A DNA stretch of 64,000 nucleotides from Quillaja saponaria (taxonomy: Eukaryota; Streptophyta; Magnoliopsida; Fabales; Quillajaceae): NCBI GenBank assembly GCA_029379385.1, contig CM055618.1:6582134-6646133 (forward strand), given 5' to 3'. The notes beneath the pieces are model-generated. The model was given only the letters and a program-made list of their open reading frames with translations. It did no database searches and was not told the DNA's origin. Every line of letters begins with the position of its first letter. Positions within the stretch are counted from its first letter, which is position 1. The translations under genes and the position numbers were made by a program. This document shows positions 12,701-24,829 of this stretch, in pieces.

Positions 12701-12785
12701 ATATCCTTCTCCTGCGATGATCTCCCTGTCTCTCCTTTATTCTCACTCTCTATTGCTCTCCGATGATGGCTTGAGAGGAAGAGAT

Positions 12786-12892
12786 TTTAGATTTATCATC
12801 TATTAAATTGTTGATAAATTTCTTTTCACTCTTATTTGGTACGTAACAACTAATTTCTCTTCTATATGCACTAGTATTCATATGTTAAGAAT
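12786..12892. other. Intergenic AT-rich DNA
   Basis: Flank of the LINE 5' end; no gene or repeat recognised. Confidence 0.4.
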
Positions 12893-13415
12893 TATAATGT
12901 TTAATTACAAAAGTTTTAATTAAAAAAATTGAATTAAGTATCTAATTAATTACTAGATCAATTGTAGTAGGTCATATGTGCACTACTAGTGAGTAGTGAG
13001 TAATGTTTGAACAATTATAGTACCTAATTAGAAAAATTAGAATTAAGGATTTTAATTAAAACAAAATTAAATTATGCATCTAATTAATCACTAAATAATT
13101 AATAATATGTCGTATTTTGCACTAATAGTGATGAGCGAACAATTATCATGCTCAATTAGAAGATTTAGAACTAAAAATTTTATTTAAAAAAAAAATTGCA
13201 TTAAACATATAATAATTCATAACTAGATCGTTAGTGATATGTCATACGTAAACTATTAATGATATATGAACAATCTTCTTGCTAAATTAAAATAATTATG
13301 ATTAATAATTTTAATAAAAAGAAAAAAATTGAATTGAACATCTAATTAATCAATAAATCATTACTGATATGAATATGCACTGTTTATGACATGTAAACAA
13401 TCATAGTGCATAGCT
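12893..13415. repeat. Degenerate tandem repeat, ~130 bp x 4
   Basis: Four diverged units share, in order: a TTTTAATTAAAA-like run, an ATTGAATTAA-like run, ATCTAATTAATCA, then GATATGTCATATGTGCAC, then GAACAATCAT. Units begin near 12900, 13030, 13160 and 13285. Divergence is high (many substitutions and short indels), so it is an old amplification with no coding content. Confidence 0.65.
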
Positions 13416-14170
13416 AGTAATTTAATTTAATTTTTTATGAAAATTTAATAGCATAATTAGTTAATTTTATGTTGTTTATGAAAAATAAATCACATACTTT
13501 GTGATTAAGAAAAATTAATTAATAGTATGAGTATATTATTTTAATCATAGTGAATAATTTGTAATACAATCTCAATTCGTTAGTTTATTTTTAATTGAAA
13601 TTAGATATTATAATGATAATCTAAGATGATTTTTTTACACATTTAGACTTGGTTTGATAATATTGTAGTTTTTTGAGGTGATGTGCTTTTCTAATTTTCT
13701 TAAAGATGCTCTTAAAAAGTTACAGTAATAATATTTGATAAAATAATATACAAATTACTTTCAATAAGTAGAAATTAAAAAATTAGACTTAATTGCGTAA
13801 TACCATGAATTTTTTTATTAAAATTTAAAATTATATTAAGCTTTTAAATTTATTTTTTAGAGCTAAAATTAATTTTTAAAAGAACCTCTAACTTTTAAAA
13901 ATCTATAATAGAAATATCCTAGTTTTTTTTAACCAAACATAAAAAATAAAATAAAATAAACTCTTCTTCAGGAATATTGCCAAACTGAATCTTATATAAG
14001 TAATTGAATCAATTATATAGGCAGAAGAAGACATTCAGCTCTATAGGTGTCTTTAACTGCTGCAACTAATGATTTCTACAATCAGCTGTTATGTGGGCCT
14101 TACTAACATGGAAGGCCTTATATTTCAACGGTTGTAAAGAGGATTGTTCATAGAACAAAGAGAAACCAAT

Positions 14171-14212
14171 CAGAGTAAGAATTAGATGAACTATAAGGAC
14201 ACATGGTGCTTA
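14171..14212 (+). repeat. Short direct repeat, copy 1
   Basis: About 42 bp starting CAGAGTAAGAATTAGATGAA and ending ACACATGGTGCTTA, nearly identical to 14474-14515 (two differences). Flanks are unrelated. Confidence 0.75.
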
Positions 14213-14473
14213 TTTCAAAGAAGGGTGAGAAAAAATAGTAGAGGAAAGTGAGTTGTTCTCTTTTGGTTTACAGGACTTCTCAATAATTATTTAAAACTGA
14301 AGTAAAACAGAAGATTAAAGTAGAAAATTTCCAAAAAAATAATAATAAATGTGTCATTTTTACTTTACACCTACCTTTTTCTAAAAATATTCACTTTGGT
14401 TCAAAATTTAGCTGGCTCCCTCTTTAAATGTTATGTATGTAGAAATATTAAGTGAGGTTTGCCATCCACGTGT

Positions 14474-14515
14474 CAGAGCAAGAATTAGATGAACTATAAG
14501 GACACATGGTGCTCA
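14474..14515 (+). repeat. Short direct repeat, copy 2
   Basis: Near-identical to 14171-14212, 303 bp downstream; differs at two positions (both T/C). Confidence 0.75.
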
Positions 14516-16388
14516 TCCATTGGTCTTGCCTTGCACTAACGAGGGTTAAAAGCATAGAATGAATATCTTTCAAGTGTGTCAAAGCCACTAACATTACATG
14601 TGTTGAATGAAGAATGTCGCTTTACATCGCCTTAGCAGCAAACTATTTTGTTGGCCCATGTAAGAGCCGACAGATTCATGTTCCCATTCACACTCTCACA
14701 ATACAACATCCTACTAGCACTCCAAACTCCTATTTCAACGATAGCAATAATTATTATCTGACTCTATTAAATGTTTTATTTAACACGTGTTTAGATTAAT
14801 GTATATATTTATAAAAAAGTAAAAGAAAAAACAAATTTATACATATATATTAATAGAAATAAAAATATTACATCTATTATAATATCACTTATATCATTAT
14901 TATTTTATATTTAAAAAAAAACTTTTATTACATCTAAGCCAAGACTTAACAACATAAATTTAGCGCTAACAAAAATTTATAAACCACGACCTCACGCTCC
15001 AATCTTATCTTAATTAAATTAATAAAAAAAAAAAAACTTAGTTATTAGTTACACATATAGGAAAACCAACTTATTGTGTCTTCTTCATGCATTAGCACGT
15101 GGCTATGTCACACGTGTCACTTAAGGAGGCATATATAATTAGATGGTCCGCTAACCCTACTACCTAATCTAATTGTATTAGCTCAAACATGTGCTCAAAT
15201 AATATGTATAGTAGGTCCTAGGTAGGTATTAAAGAAATCATATCAGCTGTTAGTTTCAGGGGACCAAATCTCATTCCAGATCATGAAATTAACACTTCCT
15301 CTGTTGTGTTCTCTAATTTGTTGCAAGGTATTGACAAGACTCTAGCATACTTTAATTCTGATTGAGACTTGTTTGGATGTATATATTAAGGAGCTAGTGG
15401 ATAGAAATGTTTACGTCATTGCATTTGCTTCCACTCATATTCAAACTCCATCACCTTATATTATCATCCACTTGCTAATTTAATACTACTACACTACAAA
15501 ACTAATCATCATTAATTGTTAAACATAAGTGACTTATTAGTACGAGGAAACTTATCATTATTGTTTATGATTTTATATTTATATGAGATTTTTTATATTT
15601 CATTATTAGTATTTAAAATTTTATTTATAGTTATGTCCTAAACTTTTAATATGTGGTGTAAAGATAAGCATATTATATAATTCATTGGTAATTTTGAATT
15701 GAAGAAATGTTATTGTTTGCTCATTTTTGCAAGCTTTTAACTTCTTCTTCGATTAATTTTTACTTCTTTTTTTTTTTTTTTCTTGAGAAATGCTCTTTTT
15801 AAATTTTTCTCAATTCACTTATTTCATTGATATTTTCGTCGTAACTTATTAGCTTAACACCAAAAACACAATATTAGTTTGTTATCTAACACACTTGAAT
15901 TCTATGATCATGTCGGAGTATTATCCTCCCGTTGCTTTTTTCCTCAAATTTCAAATTTCAAATATTGTTCTTGTTCTACCTTTGAAAAAAAAACTACATT
16001 ATCCTTGATTCTTTGAATGAATTTCCCATTTAGTTAATGTAAAGTATATAATTATAGGAAATAGTGAACAATTGCACAAACGAGCCCAAAACTAAAAAGC
16101 CCTTAACACGTTTAAGTTTGAACCCTAGACGTACTTCTTTTCTTTTGGGCCAATAATACCTAACTTTTTCAGTTTGAAACGGCCCAGAGAAAAGGCACAA
16201 CTAGTGCAATTCAAACAGCTCAGAAGCAATCATGCTGACGAAGAAGGAAAAAAGAAGCTCAAAATGGAGAGGGGGTAGGAAAAGATGAAATAAAGAAGAA
16301 GAAAAATTTATGATCAACATCTTTATGTTACAATAAAAATAATTTTTTTAGGAAAGTAACAAATAAAATTAATTTTGTTAAATTAATT

Positions 16389-16389
16389 G

Positions 16390-16416
<27 letters not shown>
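16389..16416. repeat. (TA)n microsatellite
   Basis: Uninterrupted TA run. A second lies at 16627-16652. Confidence 0.85.
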
Positions 16417-16421
<5 letters not shown>

Positions 16422-17998
16422 CCTTTTAGAGATGGTTAAAAAGAGTGGAGAGAGTGGGGGAGTGTGAGAGGTTAATTATTTTTTATTACTTAAAAGTCTT
16501 TTTCTTAAATAAAAATTAGTTAAAATTGAAGGACAAATGTTGGAATGTAATGAAAAATAAGAGGGTAAAAAAGAGAAGAGACCATAAGAGTATCTCCCTT
16601 ATATAATAGTATAGGTATATATAATAGTATATATATATATATATATATATATCAATTCTAACTCACATGCGTTGTAAGAGAATCAAAATTTAAAAAGTAA
16701 TTTGACGATAAAATAATATATTTCTAAAAGATCATAGTAAAAACATGTTTAATGCTTTGACTCAATTCATAATATAAGAAGATAATTGAGTTATTTCTCT
16801 TCATCCATTGATTTAATCGAATCAATCATAGAAAAATTATATATATGTATATGTATGTATATATGTACGAACTCTAGGACTAGGTAGAATCACATGGATA
16901 TTGAAGCAAGGAGTGTCAGGATTACTATGATATGTTATGCTAAGCTAAAACAAAGACTAAAATTAAAAGTGCATAAATTAAAAGAGAAGGTAATACAACG
17001 GTAGACCATCCATTAAACTTGGAAGGGAGCTTGCATAAACAAAATGAACATAAAACTTCAAATTGAAAGCTTGAAACTATAAGATTGAATTAAAAGATTG
17101 GAAGGAAGAGAAGAAAGTTTTGGAAATGTAGTTACCTAGGGATAATTCTATTGTTAATATTCCAGATTTTTTTTTTTTTAACTTTGTCGCCTAAGGAAAC
17201 AGAAAGACTAACTAGAATTTTTTTTTTTTTTTTTTTTTCAGAACAGTTGATTGCTATTGAACTTAGATAAGACTTTGTACTGCCTAAATTCAATTAAGTT
17301 GACATTTAAGATTGGAGAGAAGTTCAGTAGACTTACCTCGCCATAGGGAAAGATCATTTACGAGGTGTTTTATGATAGCGTAGATGAGGGTATTGATGGA
17401 ACCAGGGTTCCTTCTCTTTCAGTATCAAGAAGGGAATTACCTTCTGGATCTATTTTAATTACAAAATAAATTTATGCACGTTTTGTGTCAATGAGGTGTT
17501 CATTCCACCAACTTTTGAGTTGACAAGAAAAACTGACAACCAAAATATTAATGATAGAGCTATTAGAATATCTGTGGGTAGTATGATAAACAGTACTAAC
17601 CATTGTCATTAGTTTTAAAATATTAAGAATATTGTATTTAGATTGGCCATCTATATTCTATTCATAGATATAATTTGTATTAAAAGAATTATTGATCATT
17701 TGGAGATTTTTTCTTCTACTACTAAGTTAGGCTGTGAAGCCCTAGGCAAGGAACAAAGTTTCGTTTCGAAGAACCGTTTCGACAAACCCAGAAACGGAAA
17801 TGATTCAAGAAACAATATGGAAACGACATGGAAATGCTAATTTTTTAGGAAACACATGGAAACATATAATAAAACACATATTATAGTAATTGTAAATATC
17901 TAACATGAATAATTTAGTACATAGAGCACTAATAAATACATCTCAAAGTAAAAATCATAACACAAAAATAGTAATTCAAGAAAAATATTAAATTACAA

Positions 17999-20900
17999 TC
18001 ACATCCAACCAACTGTGGAATGTCTAGCAGGTGCATATCCAGAATATTGGAATTGTCTAAGAGGAAATTGATAGTATTGTTCAACATAGCTACAATACTG
18101 ATTATAACTCATGTGATGACAGAAATGTGCCTCATTTTCCCTCACACATTTCTGAAAATCTTTAACATTGTATCTAAAATTCTAAGTTTGTGTAGGAAAA
18201 TGACCAAAGTGAGAAAATGATGATTATGTCTCATATCTAGAAGATGCATCATAGCCATAATTAGAGAATAATGAACCATAATTGAAATTAGAAGCATCAT
18301 ATCTAGATGGTTGAGACCCATATCCATAGCTAGAGCTATACCCATATCCATAGCTAGAGCTATAAGTTGAAGAATCATTTCTATGCATGTTAGTTCCACC
18401 TAAATAAAATAAGGAAAAGTCTGAAGTCAAACTTTCAGCATCCACAATCACTGTATCTCCATCATTTTGCATTTAACTTTCATTATTATTATTATTTTTT
18501 GACCATAATGATTTTCATTTTTACGTAATGGTCGATACCCATTATTAATATCTTGAGTACAATAATTAAATTGTTGCTATTCAGTAAAGAATACTGCACT
18601 TGAACTTCCACCTTTGTTACATTGTCCTCCATCGCCTCCATCTCCTTCATTATTACCTTTATCTCCACTATCACTACTATTATCACTACCACTTTTATCA
18701 TCATCATCTTCTTCTTCTTCTTCTTCAGTATCAATAGATATATACCTAGAACGATGTTGGGATCCTCTTATTAAATTTTCAAACTCTTCATAATCAGCTA
18801 TTTAGGTTCTTCTTGTTTGCATTCTCATACTATGTTCTTGTGATTGATCTTGTGTGTCTGACCAACGATTAGCAAAAGTGGGTAAATAAGCATTTGGCCT
18901 AATTGGTTGGCCATGACCCTCAAATTCATCCAATAATATATCTCCGGGATCATCTAACCATTCCGAAAGACCTTCGTTATCTTCAAACACAGTGGTTAAA
19001 TCTATTGCTTTGAAATCAACATTTTCCCTACTTTTCTCTTTCATAATGTGCTTCAATTTCAACCTCATGTTGTATTGTGTATAAACAAGCTTCTCTAGTT
19101 TTTCATAGTTAAGTCGGTTACGTACTTTTATGTGAATAAAATCAAATGTACTCCAATTTCTTTCACACCCACTAGATGAACTTGTTTGTGACAGTACTTT
19201 TAATGCAATCTTTCTCAAATTTGGAGCATCCATTCCATACAAAAACCACCATTTAGCTGTGAAAAATATATTACTATTATACCATTAACTAAAAATTGTA
19301 TTAATGAAATAAAGTTATTAAATAAGATCAAATTACTTGGATCCGTTTTTTCTATTCCTTTAATAGCTAGTCGACTTGAAAATCCATGCATGGCCTCTCA
19401 AATAATTTTAACCTATTAACAAATAAATTATTAATTATCAATAGCAATAAGTATAGAAAAAATTCAATACGATTGTACATTTCTTATTATCTCTGCTAGT
19501 GCATGAAAAGCTATTATACTGCTGGGTTCAATTCTATTAATCACATCTTTAAGTGCATTTATCAACTATGGTTGATCCCCAATATTTTCACTATATTGGT
19601 ATGTGGGATTCAAGTAATATGCTATTTTGTTTTAAAAAAAATGAAAATATAACACAAGTTAGAGGTATGTTTAAAATATCAAGTTATAAGCAAAATCATA
19701 CATAACTAGAATATATATTCATTACTTACCTGCTATATGAATACGAGATATTATCTGCTTTCGACAACGTTCATTAATGACATCAATATACTTTTTACAA
19801 GAATTTGGGGCAATTTCTTGTATTTGTTCTTTTGCTTTTGTTATTGCTGCATATACATATGGCATAGTTGCTAATTTCTCTCCATCAACCATTATTAGTA
19901 CTTTTGCAATTGGAGAATGTATGCTAACAATTTTTTTAGCTCTTTCCCAGAACTTAGAATCCATAAGAGTTTAGCAAACTTTCTTCCCAATTGAATCCTT
20001 ACTAGATGCACTCATTGCCATTCATTTGAAGTCATCATTCTTTGTAAGCCATTCTTATGTTGTAGAAGACTTTCAAGTGCAATATAATTTGTGGCAAATC
20101 TTGTTTGAGCTGGCCGTATGAATTCACCTGTGCAATGTTGCCTCATCAAATGAAGAACTTTTCCATGATTGTAAATGAAATTTGTACATTTCTTTGCTTG
20201 CTCTAGAATAGGTAAAACACTTTTGAATTTCACAAAGTCGTGTAGTACTAAATCAAGAGAATGTGCAGAACACGATGTCCAATATAAATGTGGTCTTCTA
20301 TCCATCAATAACTCTGCAGCCCTTTTGTATGAAGATTGATTATCTGTGATGATTTGAACTGCATATTTTTCACCAATCTCTTGAACAACCTCATCTATTA
20401 ACTAGAAAAGATAATTAGCATCCTTGTCAATTCCCGTTGTATTTACTAATTTGTGAAAAACTGTCTTTCCATCACAATAAATCAATAAGTTTGTTATTGA
20501 CAAATGTGTTATAGATGTCCATCCATCACATATTAGAGTCACTCTATAAACCTCTCATTTCTTTTTAAATTCATTAATACATTCCTTCAATTAGAGGATC
20601 TCATCCTCCAAAATAAAACCACCGATTTCATAAATAGTAGGCCCTTCAACTTTAACCCCTGCATGTGCAATTTCATCAATCATGCACTGATAATATGACC
20701 CTTGTGCTTTGTTAGGAGCAATATTTTGATAAATAAAGAATTTTTCAATAGCATGCTTTGCTGACTTTGTCCACTTTTTTGGATTCCACATGTTTTTCTA
20801 CTTTTGTTGGTAAACATCTTGTTGCCTATATATGTTTGGATCTATCTCTTCTCTATTTGGGCCTTTTTCTCTCATAGTAAACTTTTCAAAACCTTCTTTC

Positions 20901-21436
20901 ACACTCTGAATGCGACTTAAATTTCGAGTTTGTGTAAGCTCCATCCTTGAATGTGGAACTTGCCTATATTCTTGTTCTGCCATATATATATATCATGTAT
21001 TGATAAATTCATTGTATATTGAAGATCTTGTCTTTCCTGTATGCTCATCTCATCATCTGTGTCATCAATATCTTCTTATCTAATTCCCGATCTTCTCCTT
21101 GTCCCACTCATTAAATTTTCTCTCATCTCACCTTTTATTTCTTTTATTTTTTTCAGTCTCTTGTTTCTTTTCTCTCAAGTGCAATCTCACTTGTTTAGAA
21201 ATTTACACATGACATTTCTCACACTTTGCCATATTTGGATAACCTCCAGCTAAATGTTGTTTGCCTCAAACAATACCTCCTCCCTTAATTTGTTTTTCAC
21301 AAAAATTAAAAATTACTTGTTGATGATTATCACCTATTCTTTCAAAATACAACCACCCAATATCATTAGCCTTTTTTTTTTTTTGGATTGTGGCTGGAAG
21401 AATAGCCAGTTGTTTACCTTTTGAGGAAGAAGTCAT
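17999..21436 (-). pseudogene. hAT transposase (BED finger, DUF659, dimerisation domain), broken
   Basis: It begins at ATG 21436 (MTSSSKGK), followed by a BED-type zinc finger with WLYFERIGDN, a CEKQIKGG turn and KQHLAGGYPN, broken by a frameshift in an A run near 21375 and a stop. Next come the DUF659 region near 20791-20591 (HAIEKFFIYQNIAPNKAQ) and its continuation to about 20260, which includes HLYWTSCSAHSLDLVL. The hAT dimerisation block lies at 19242-19050 (ALKVLSQTSSSSGCERNWST). A Gly/Ser/Tyr-rich tail (18734-18000) ends at a stop at 17999. An AG acceptor-like site precedes the 19258 exon. Several stops (one at the position of the usual Trp before MWNPKKW, others near 20580 and 20400) make it inactive. 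Confidence 0.8.
18310..18363. repeat. 27-bp tandem duplication in transposase tail
   Basis: CCATATCCATAGCTAGAGCT-type unit twice in tandem, encoding a repeated Tyr/Gly/Ser segment on the minus strand. Confidence 0.75.
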
Positions 21437-22714
21437 ATTTTATTTTTAACTGCAAAAATATAAACATGTAACCTAATTAAATTATACTAAGATAAAATTT
21501 AAATAAACTAAATTGATAGGAAAAAAAAAAAGATAATAATTGTAATTAAATCAAAAAACTAATAATTGAAATTATATAAATTACAATAGTTGAAAATTTA
21601 AATAAATTAAATTGATAGAAAAAAAATGTATTTTCTAATTAAGTCATATTTATTGATGTTATAGGATAATAAACTTAAAAATTATTTTATAAATAATTCA
21701 TATCTACTAATGTTCAAAGTTAATGAACATCTATAAATAATTTATATCTATTATTTTTTTCACTATTTTAAAAATTAAACTAACTTTAAAATAAAAACCT
21801 CATTGTTTATGCTATCTATAAATAAATAAATAAATAAAAATAGATAATAATTGAAATTTTAAAAAAATCTAATTAATTCATATTTACTAATGTTACAAGT
21901 TAATGACATAAAATTATTTTCTAACTTATTCATATTTTCTAATATTCTAAGTTAATAAACATATATAAATGAATATTTATTAATTTTTTTCACTATTTCA
22001 ACCATTAAACTAACTTTAAAATAAAAAGCCCAATATATATATTTTGATATATATATGAATTTATTGTCAAAACAAAGAAAAAGTAAAAAAACTTGGTTAA
22101 CAAATTATATTAAAATATAATTTTATATTAAAATATAATTATTATATTACATTATATAGAAACAATTATATACATTTTAAGCCCAACCCAACCCAACCCA
22201 ATATACTAATTACAAAAAAAAAAAAAAAAAAAAAATTCTCACAGTTATACGCACGCAGCTCTTCTCTCTAGTGAGACTTTCTCTGCAACTGGAACTCTGC
22301 AACTCTCTCTTCTTCAACTTTGTCTCCAACAGTCCAACTCTGCTACTTTACACCTGATCGATTCCAGCTTCGTAAGAGAATCAAGGACCTCTCTCACTCT
22401 TGCGAACTTGCTCTCCCATCCTCTTCTTCAAAGATAGATGAGTATTTCTCTTCCTTCAATTATCTAGTGTTTTTTTTTTTTCAAAATTGTCTGCTTTTGC
22501 TTTTTCTTTTTCTTCCCTTTTTCTTACCTACAAACCTGCAATTTTGGTATCTTTATGTCGATCGGTTTCGATTTGAAATGGTAGAATCAACTCTGTTTCC
22601 ACCGAAACTACAAGCTTTCATTTTTGTATATGTGATTCGTTTTCATATATGTGGAAACCGAATCGATTCTCCCGTTTTGGGCGAATCGACACGAATTTTG
22701 GTTCCTTGACCCTA

Positions 22715-22850
22715 TAATAGTATAATTTTCGTGGTTTACACTAATTGGCAGACTTGATTTGATTAAGCTATTTAGGAGAACTTTTCTCAGAGTGTTCAGA
22801 CTCTGCTTCACTAAGATTGTTAATTGAGGCCAAGAAGTCTCTTTTCAGGA
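22715..22850. other. Spacer between hAT end and pararetrovirus remnant
   Basis: AT-rich; nothing recognised. Confidence 0.35.
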
Positions 22851-22989
22851 AGTCTCAGGCACAATATTTCTCTCAATTTAAGTAATCTTTTTAATTTATT
22901 TTGGCAAGAAGTTTCTATTGTGAAGAAACTCTTGAACATGAACTTAATTAATTTATTTTTTAAAACTTTTAAATGAATTTAATATGAGA

Positions 22990-23600
22990 AAACAGGGTTC
23001 TCATACTACTTTTACTAAGAGAAGAAGCTGAGAGGTGGTCTCTTAAAGCCTATAGACAAATATTTGAATAATTATTTAGTTCATAAATGGATTGAATATC
23101 TTTAGAACTAATGGTTTCAGCTAGAACTTTAATTTTGAAATGGTTTTCTTGAAGAGTAATATTTTTGCCAGAAAAATTATGTATAGGTATCTTTATAAGG
23201 GTTTTGGTGGAGGAAGTACAGAGTTGATGACTTAATCTTCTGTGTTGCCCAAGTTCTAGACAATTTTTTATTAACACTAATTGAACTACAAAAATGATAA
23301 TTTAGACTAACTTCATCAACGTTAATTTCAAATCAGTCAAAGAATGAGACATGGACTTCATGGATTTCCATAAATTTGTACTAATTTTTTTATTTTTTGT
23401 CTTTTAGATTCAGTAATGTTTTGAAGAAAAAGATAGTTTCTAACAAGATTGTGCATTTTTGTGATAGAAATTTTTTCTAAGAGATTCTTATCATTTTGAA
23501 GAGTAGTTTGAACCGTATTGATCTCCAGATTCTCATTTAATGAAGAAAACGTTGGAGAAAGCGGTTTTGAAAAAGATTTCTACTTTACCTGTTGAGTATT
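22990..23600 (-). pseudogene. Downstream ORF of pararetrovirus remnant, unidentified
   Basis: Two minus-strand blocks (about 23580-23380 and 23277-23050) follow the movement-protein-like region. The second has LIKIPIHNFSG and ends in an Asn/Tyr-rich stretch. Low-complexity polar composition with Asn, Ser and Lys would suit a linker or capsid N-terminus of a caulimovirid polyprotein, but I cannot name a domain. Stops near 23635, 23590 and 23370. Confidence 0.35.
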
Positions 23601-23639
23601 GCGTAATTTATCAATTGAATAAGATTAAGGAGGTTGCGC

Positions 23640-24327
23640 AAGAGTAGTCTTTTCAAATATCCATTTGTTAGGAAGATTAACTTCTTCCAAGGTAATGGAC
23701 TTTGGAGTTGTAACATTCATTTTTGTAGATTAGTAAGAAACAAGGTTGTTTTTGGCAAACTAAAACTATTGGGAAAGATCTAGATTTCATTTTAAAATTT
23801 GAAAGTCTATTATTCAAGACTAAGGAATCTAAAATATTTTTATCTTGTAATGAAATTGTCATGTTTAAAAAACAATTGAAGTAAAATGGACCATTACAAA
23901 GACTAGTTTCAACAATGCCTAATAATGATTCTTAAAAATGAGTCATCATACAATCTCAAAGACAAAAGAGAATGGAGGTGTTAAAATCTTCTCTTGTCAG
24001 AGATTTTACTGGAATCTAATATAGACACATCTAAGATGCATATAATTATATTTTTGTTTATGGATTTTTAAGGATTTTTTTGAAAGTAAATATATTTTTT
24101 CACAATCAAAGTTAATTAGGATGGTTTGTTCTATTGTTTTTATTGTTTGGTCACTTCTAAGAGTGGACATGGAATTCGGCATGTAAATCTCATTATTAGG
24201 AATTTTAAGGATATTTCAATTGAGAAATTTTCTCAAAATTGATTCTTTCTTTAAGAATTTTGTTTGATTGAGATATAGATTCAGAAGAAGAAGAAGAAGA
24301 AGAAAAACGGAAAAAAGATCTAAACAT
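23640..24327 (-). pseudogene. Pararetrovirus movement-protein-like ORF, broken
   Basis: It starts at ATG 24327 with a Phe/Ser-rich stretch. The most conserved part is near 23905-23830 and carries the motif GPFYFNCF, followed by a DKNIL segment, as in 30K-type movement proteins of plant pararetroviruses. A further conserved patch NLPNKW lies near 23680. Such proteins open plasmodesmata for cell-to-cell spread. At least three frame changes and several stops interrupt it, so no product is expected. The assignment rests on motif spacing and on the primer site upstream. A profile search would settle it. Confidence 0.5.
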
Positions 24328-24428
24328 TTTAAAAGATAACATGAGAATTAGGTGTATTAAAACGATCTCTTTAGTACCAAAACCTTAGGTTCTATAGGAG
24401 TGCAACGATGAATATTGATCTTGTATTA

Positions 24429-24730
24429 CTAACTGGATTAAATCTTCAATTTTTTTGAAGAGGAAATCATTCATTTTCATCTGTCAACTAGAAGACTCAC
24501 TTGGAGTATTTCATTTTCCATTAAAAAATAAAATATAATACTAAACTGGACTAATCTTCAAATTTTTACTAGAGAAAATCATACCTTTTCATTTAACCAT
24601 AAAAACACTCAACAAGCTACGATAATTGGAATAACTGACTTACACAGGCTTTCCACGCCCTTCAACAGGCCTTATTGCCAACTAAAGGACTCACTTGGAG
24701 TATTTCATTTTCCATCAACAAATAAAGTAT
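24429..24730. repeat. Tandem duplication in pararetrovirus leader
   Basis: 24429-24540 and 24541-24730 are two copies of one unit. Both hold AACTGGA(T/C)TAA...TCTTCAA and GACTCACTTGGAGTATTTC. The second copy carries about 80 extra bases in its middle. Confidence 0.65.
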
Positions 24731-24817
24731 ATATATTTGCAGCTTTTACCGTTAAAATTTAATGCAGAAAAGTAACACAAAATAACTTTTCACTCTTTCA
24801 TCCCTATTTCCCAATTA

Positions 24818-24829
24818 GCTCTGACACCA
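24818..24829 (-). other. tRNA-Met primer-binding-like site
   Basis: Minus strand TGGTGTCAGAGC, one mismatch from the standard TGGTATCAGAGC, placed upstream of the movement-protein-like ORF as expected for a pararetrovirus genome. Confidence 0.55.

Larger units (their letters stand above)
1..12785 (-). mobile_element. LINE (plant L1-type) retrotransposon, 3' end outside window, split by two insertions
   Basis: Read on the minus strand, pieces at about 12780-11405, 6016-3528 and 618-1 form one non-LTR element in the correct order: ORF1 (DUF4283-like domain then zinc knuckle), ORF2 endonuclease, then reverse transcriptase. The pieces are separated by a complete gypsy element (6017-11399) and a solo LTR (624-3522), each with an exact 5-bp target duplication. 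After removing both, about 4.5 kb of LINE remains in the window. The 5' boundary near 12.78 kb is judged from the start of ORF1 homology. The poly-A 3' end and the LINE's own target duplication lie before base 1. Stops and frameshifts throughout show that it is dead. Confidence 0.85.
13416..17742. other. Non-coding AT-rich intergenic region
   Basis: I see no credible gene. It holds a duplicated 42-bp segment (14171 and 14474), two G-box-like CACGTG cores (14468, 15112), homopolymer T runs (15768, 17168, 17220) and TA microsatellites (16389, 16627). Two short gene-like patches (16060-16300 and 17280-17600) have slightly higher GC, but no frame long enough to name. Confidence 0.5.
17743..22714 (-). 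mobile_element. Degenerate hAT DNA transposon (~5 kb)
   Basis: The minus-strand transposase remnant is enclosed by imperfect inverted termini. The left end reads TAGGCAAGGAACAAAG from 17743; the right end, read inwards from 22714, is TAGGGTCAAGGAACCAAA. Subterminal DNA is rich in GAAACG/GGAAAC words (17760-17870 and, inverted, 22590-22700), as in many hAT elements. No 8-bp target duplication is evident, so the exact outer borders are uncertain. The pyrimidine-rich block 22230-22450 inside the right end looks like a plant 5' UTR in plus orientation and may be captured sequence. Confidence 0.65.

Noticed and set aside
16060..16620. Possible Helitron or MITE boundary (CCCTTATATAATAGTATAGG)
   Set aside because: No partner terminus, duplication or coding remnant found; TA microsatellites make such words likely by chance.
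18142..18734. Overlapping open frames of low-complexity Met/Tyr/Lys peptides
   Set aside because: These are alternative frames of the repetitive C-terminal tail of the hAT transposase.
21041..21253. Plus-strand hydrophobic 70-codon frame
   Set aside because: Antisense to the transposase N-terminal region; no start context or homology.
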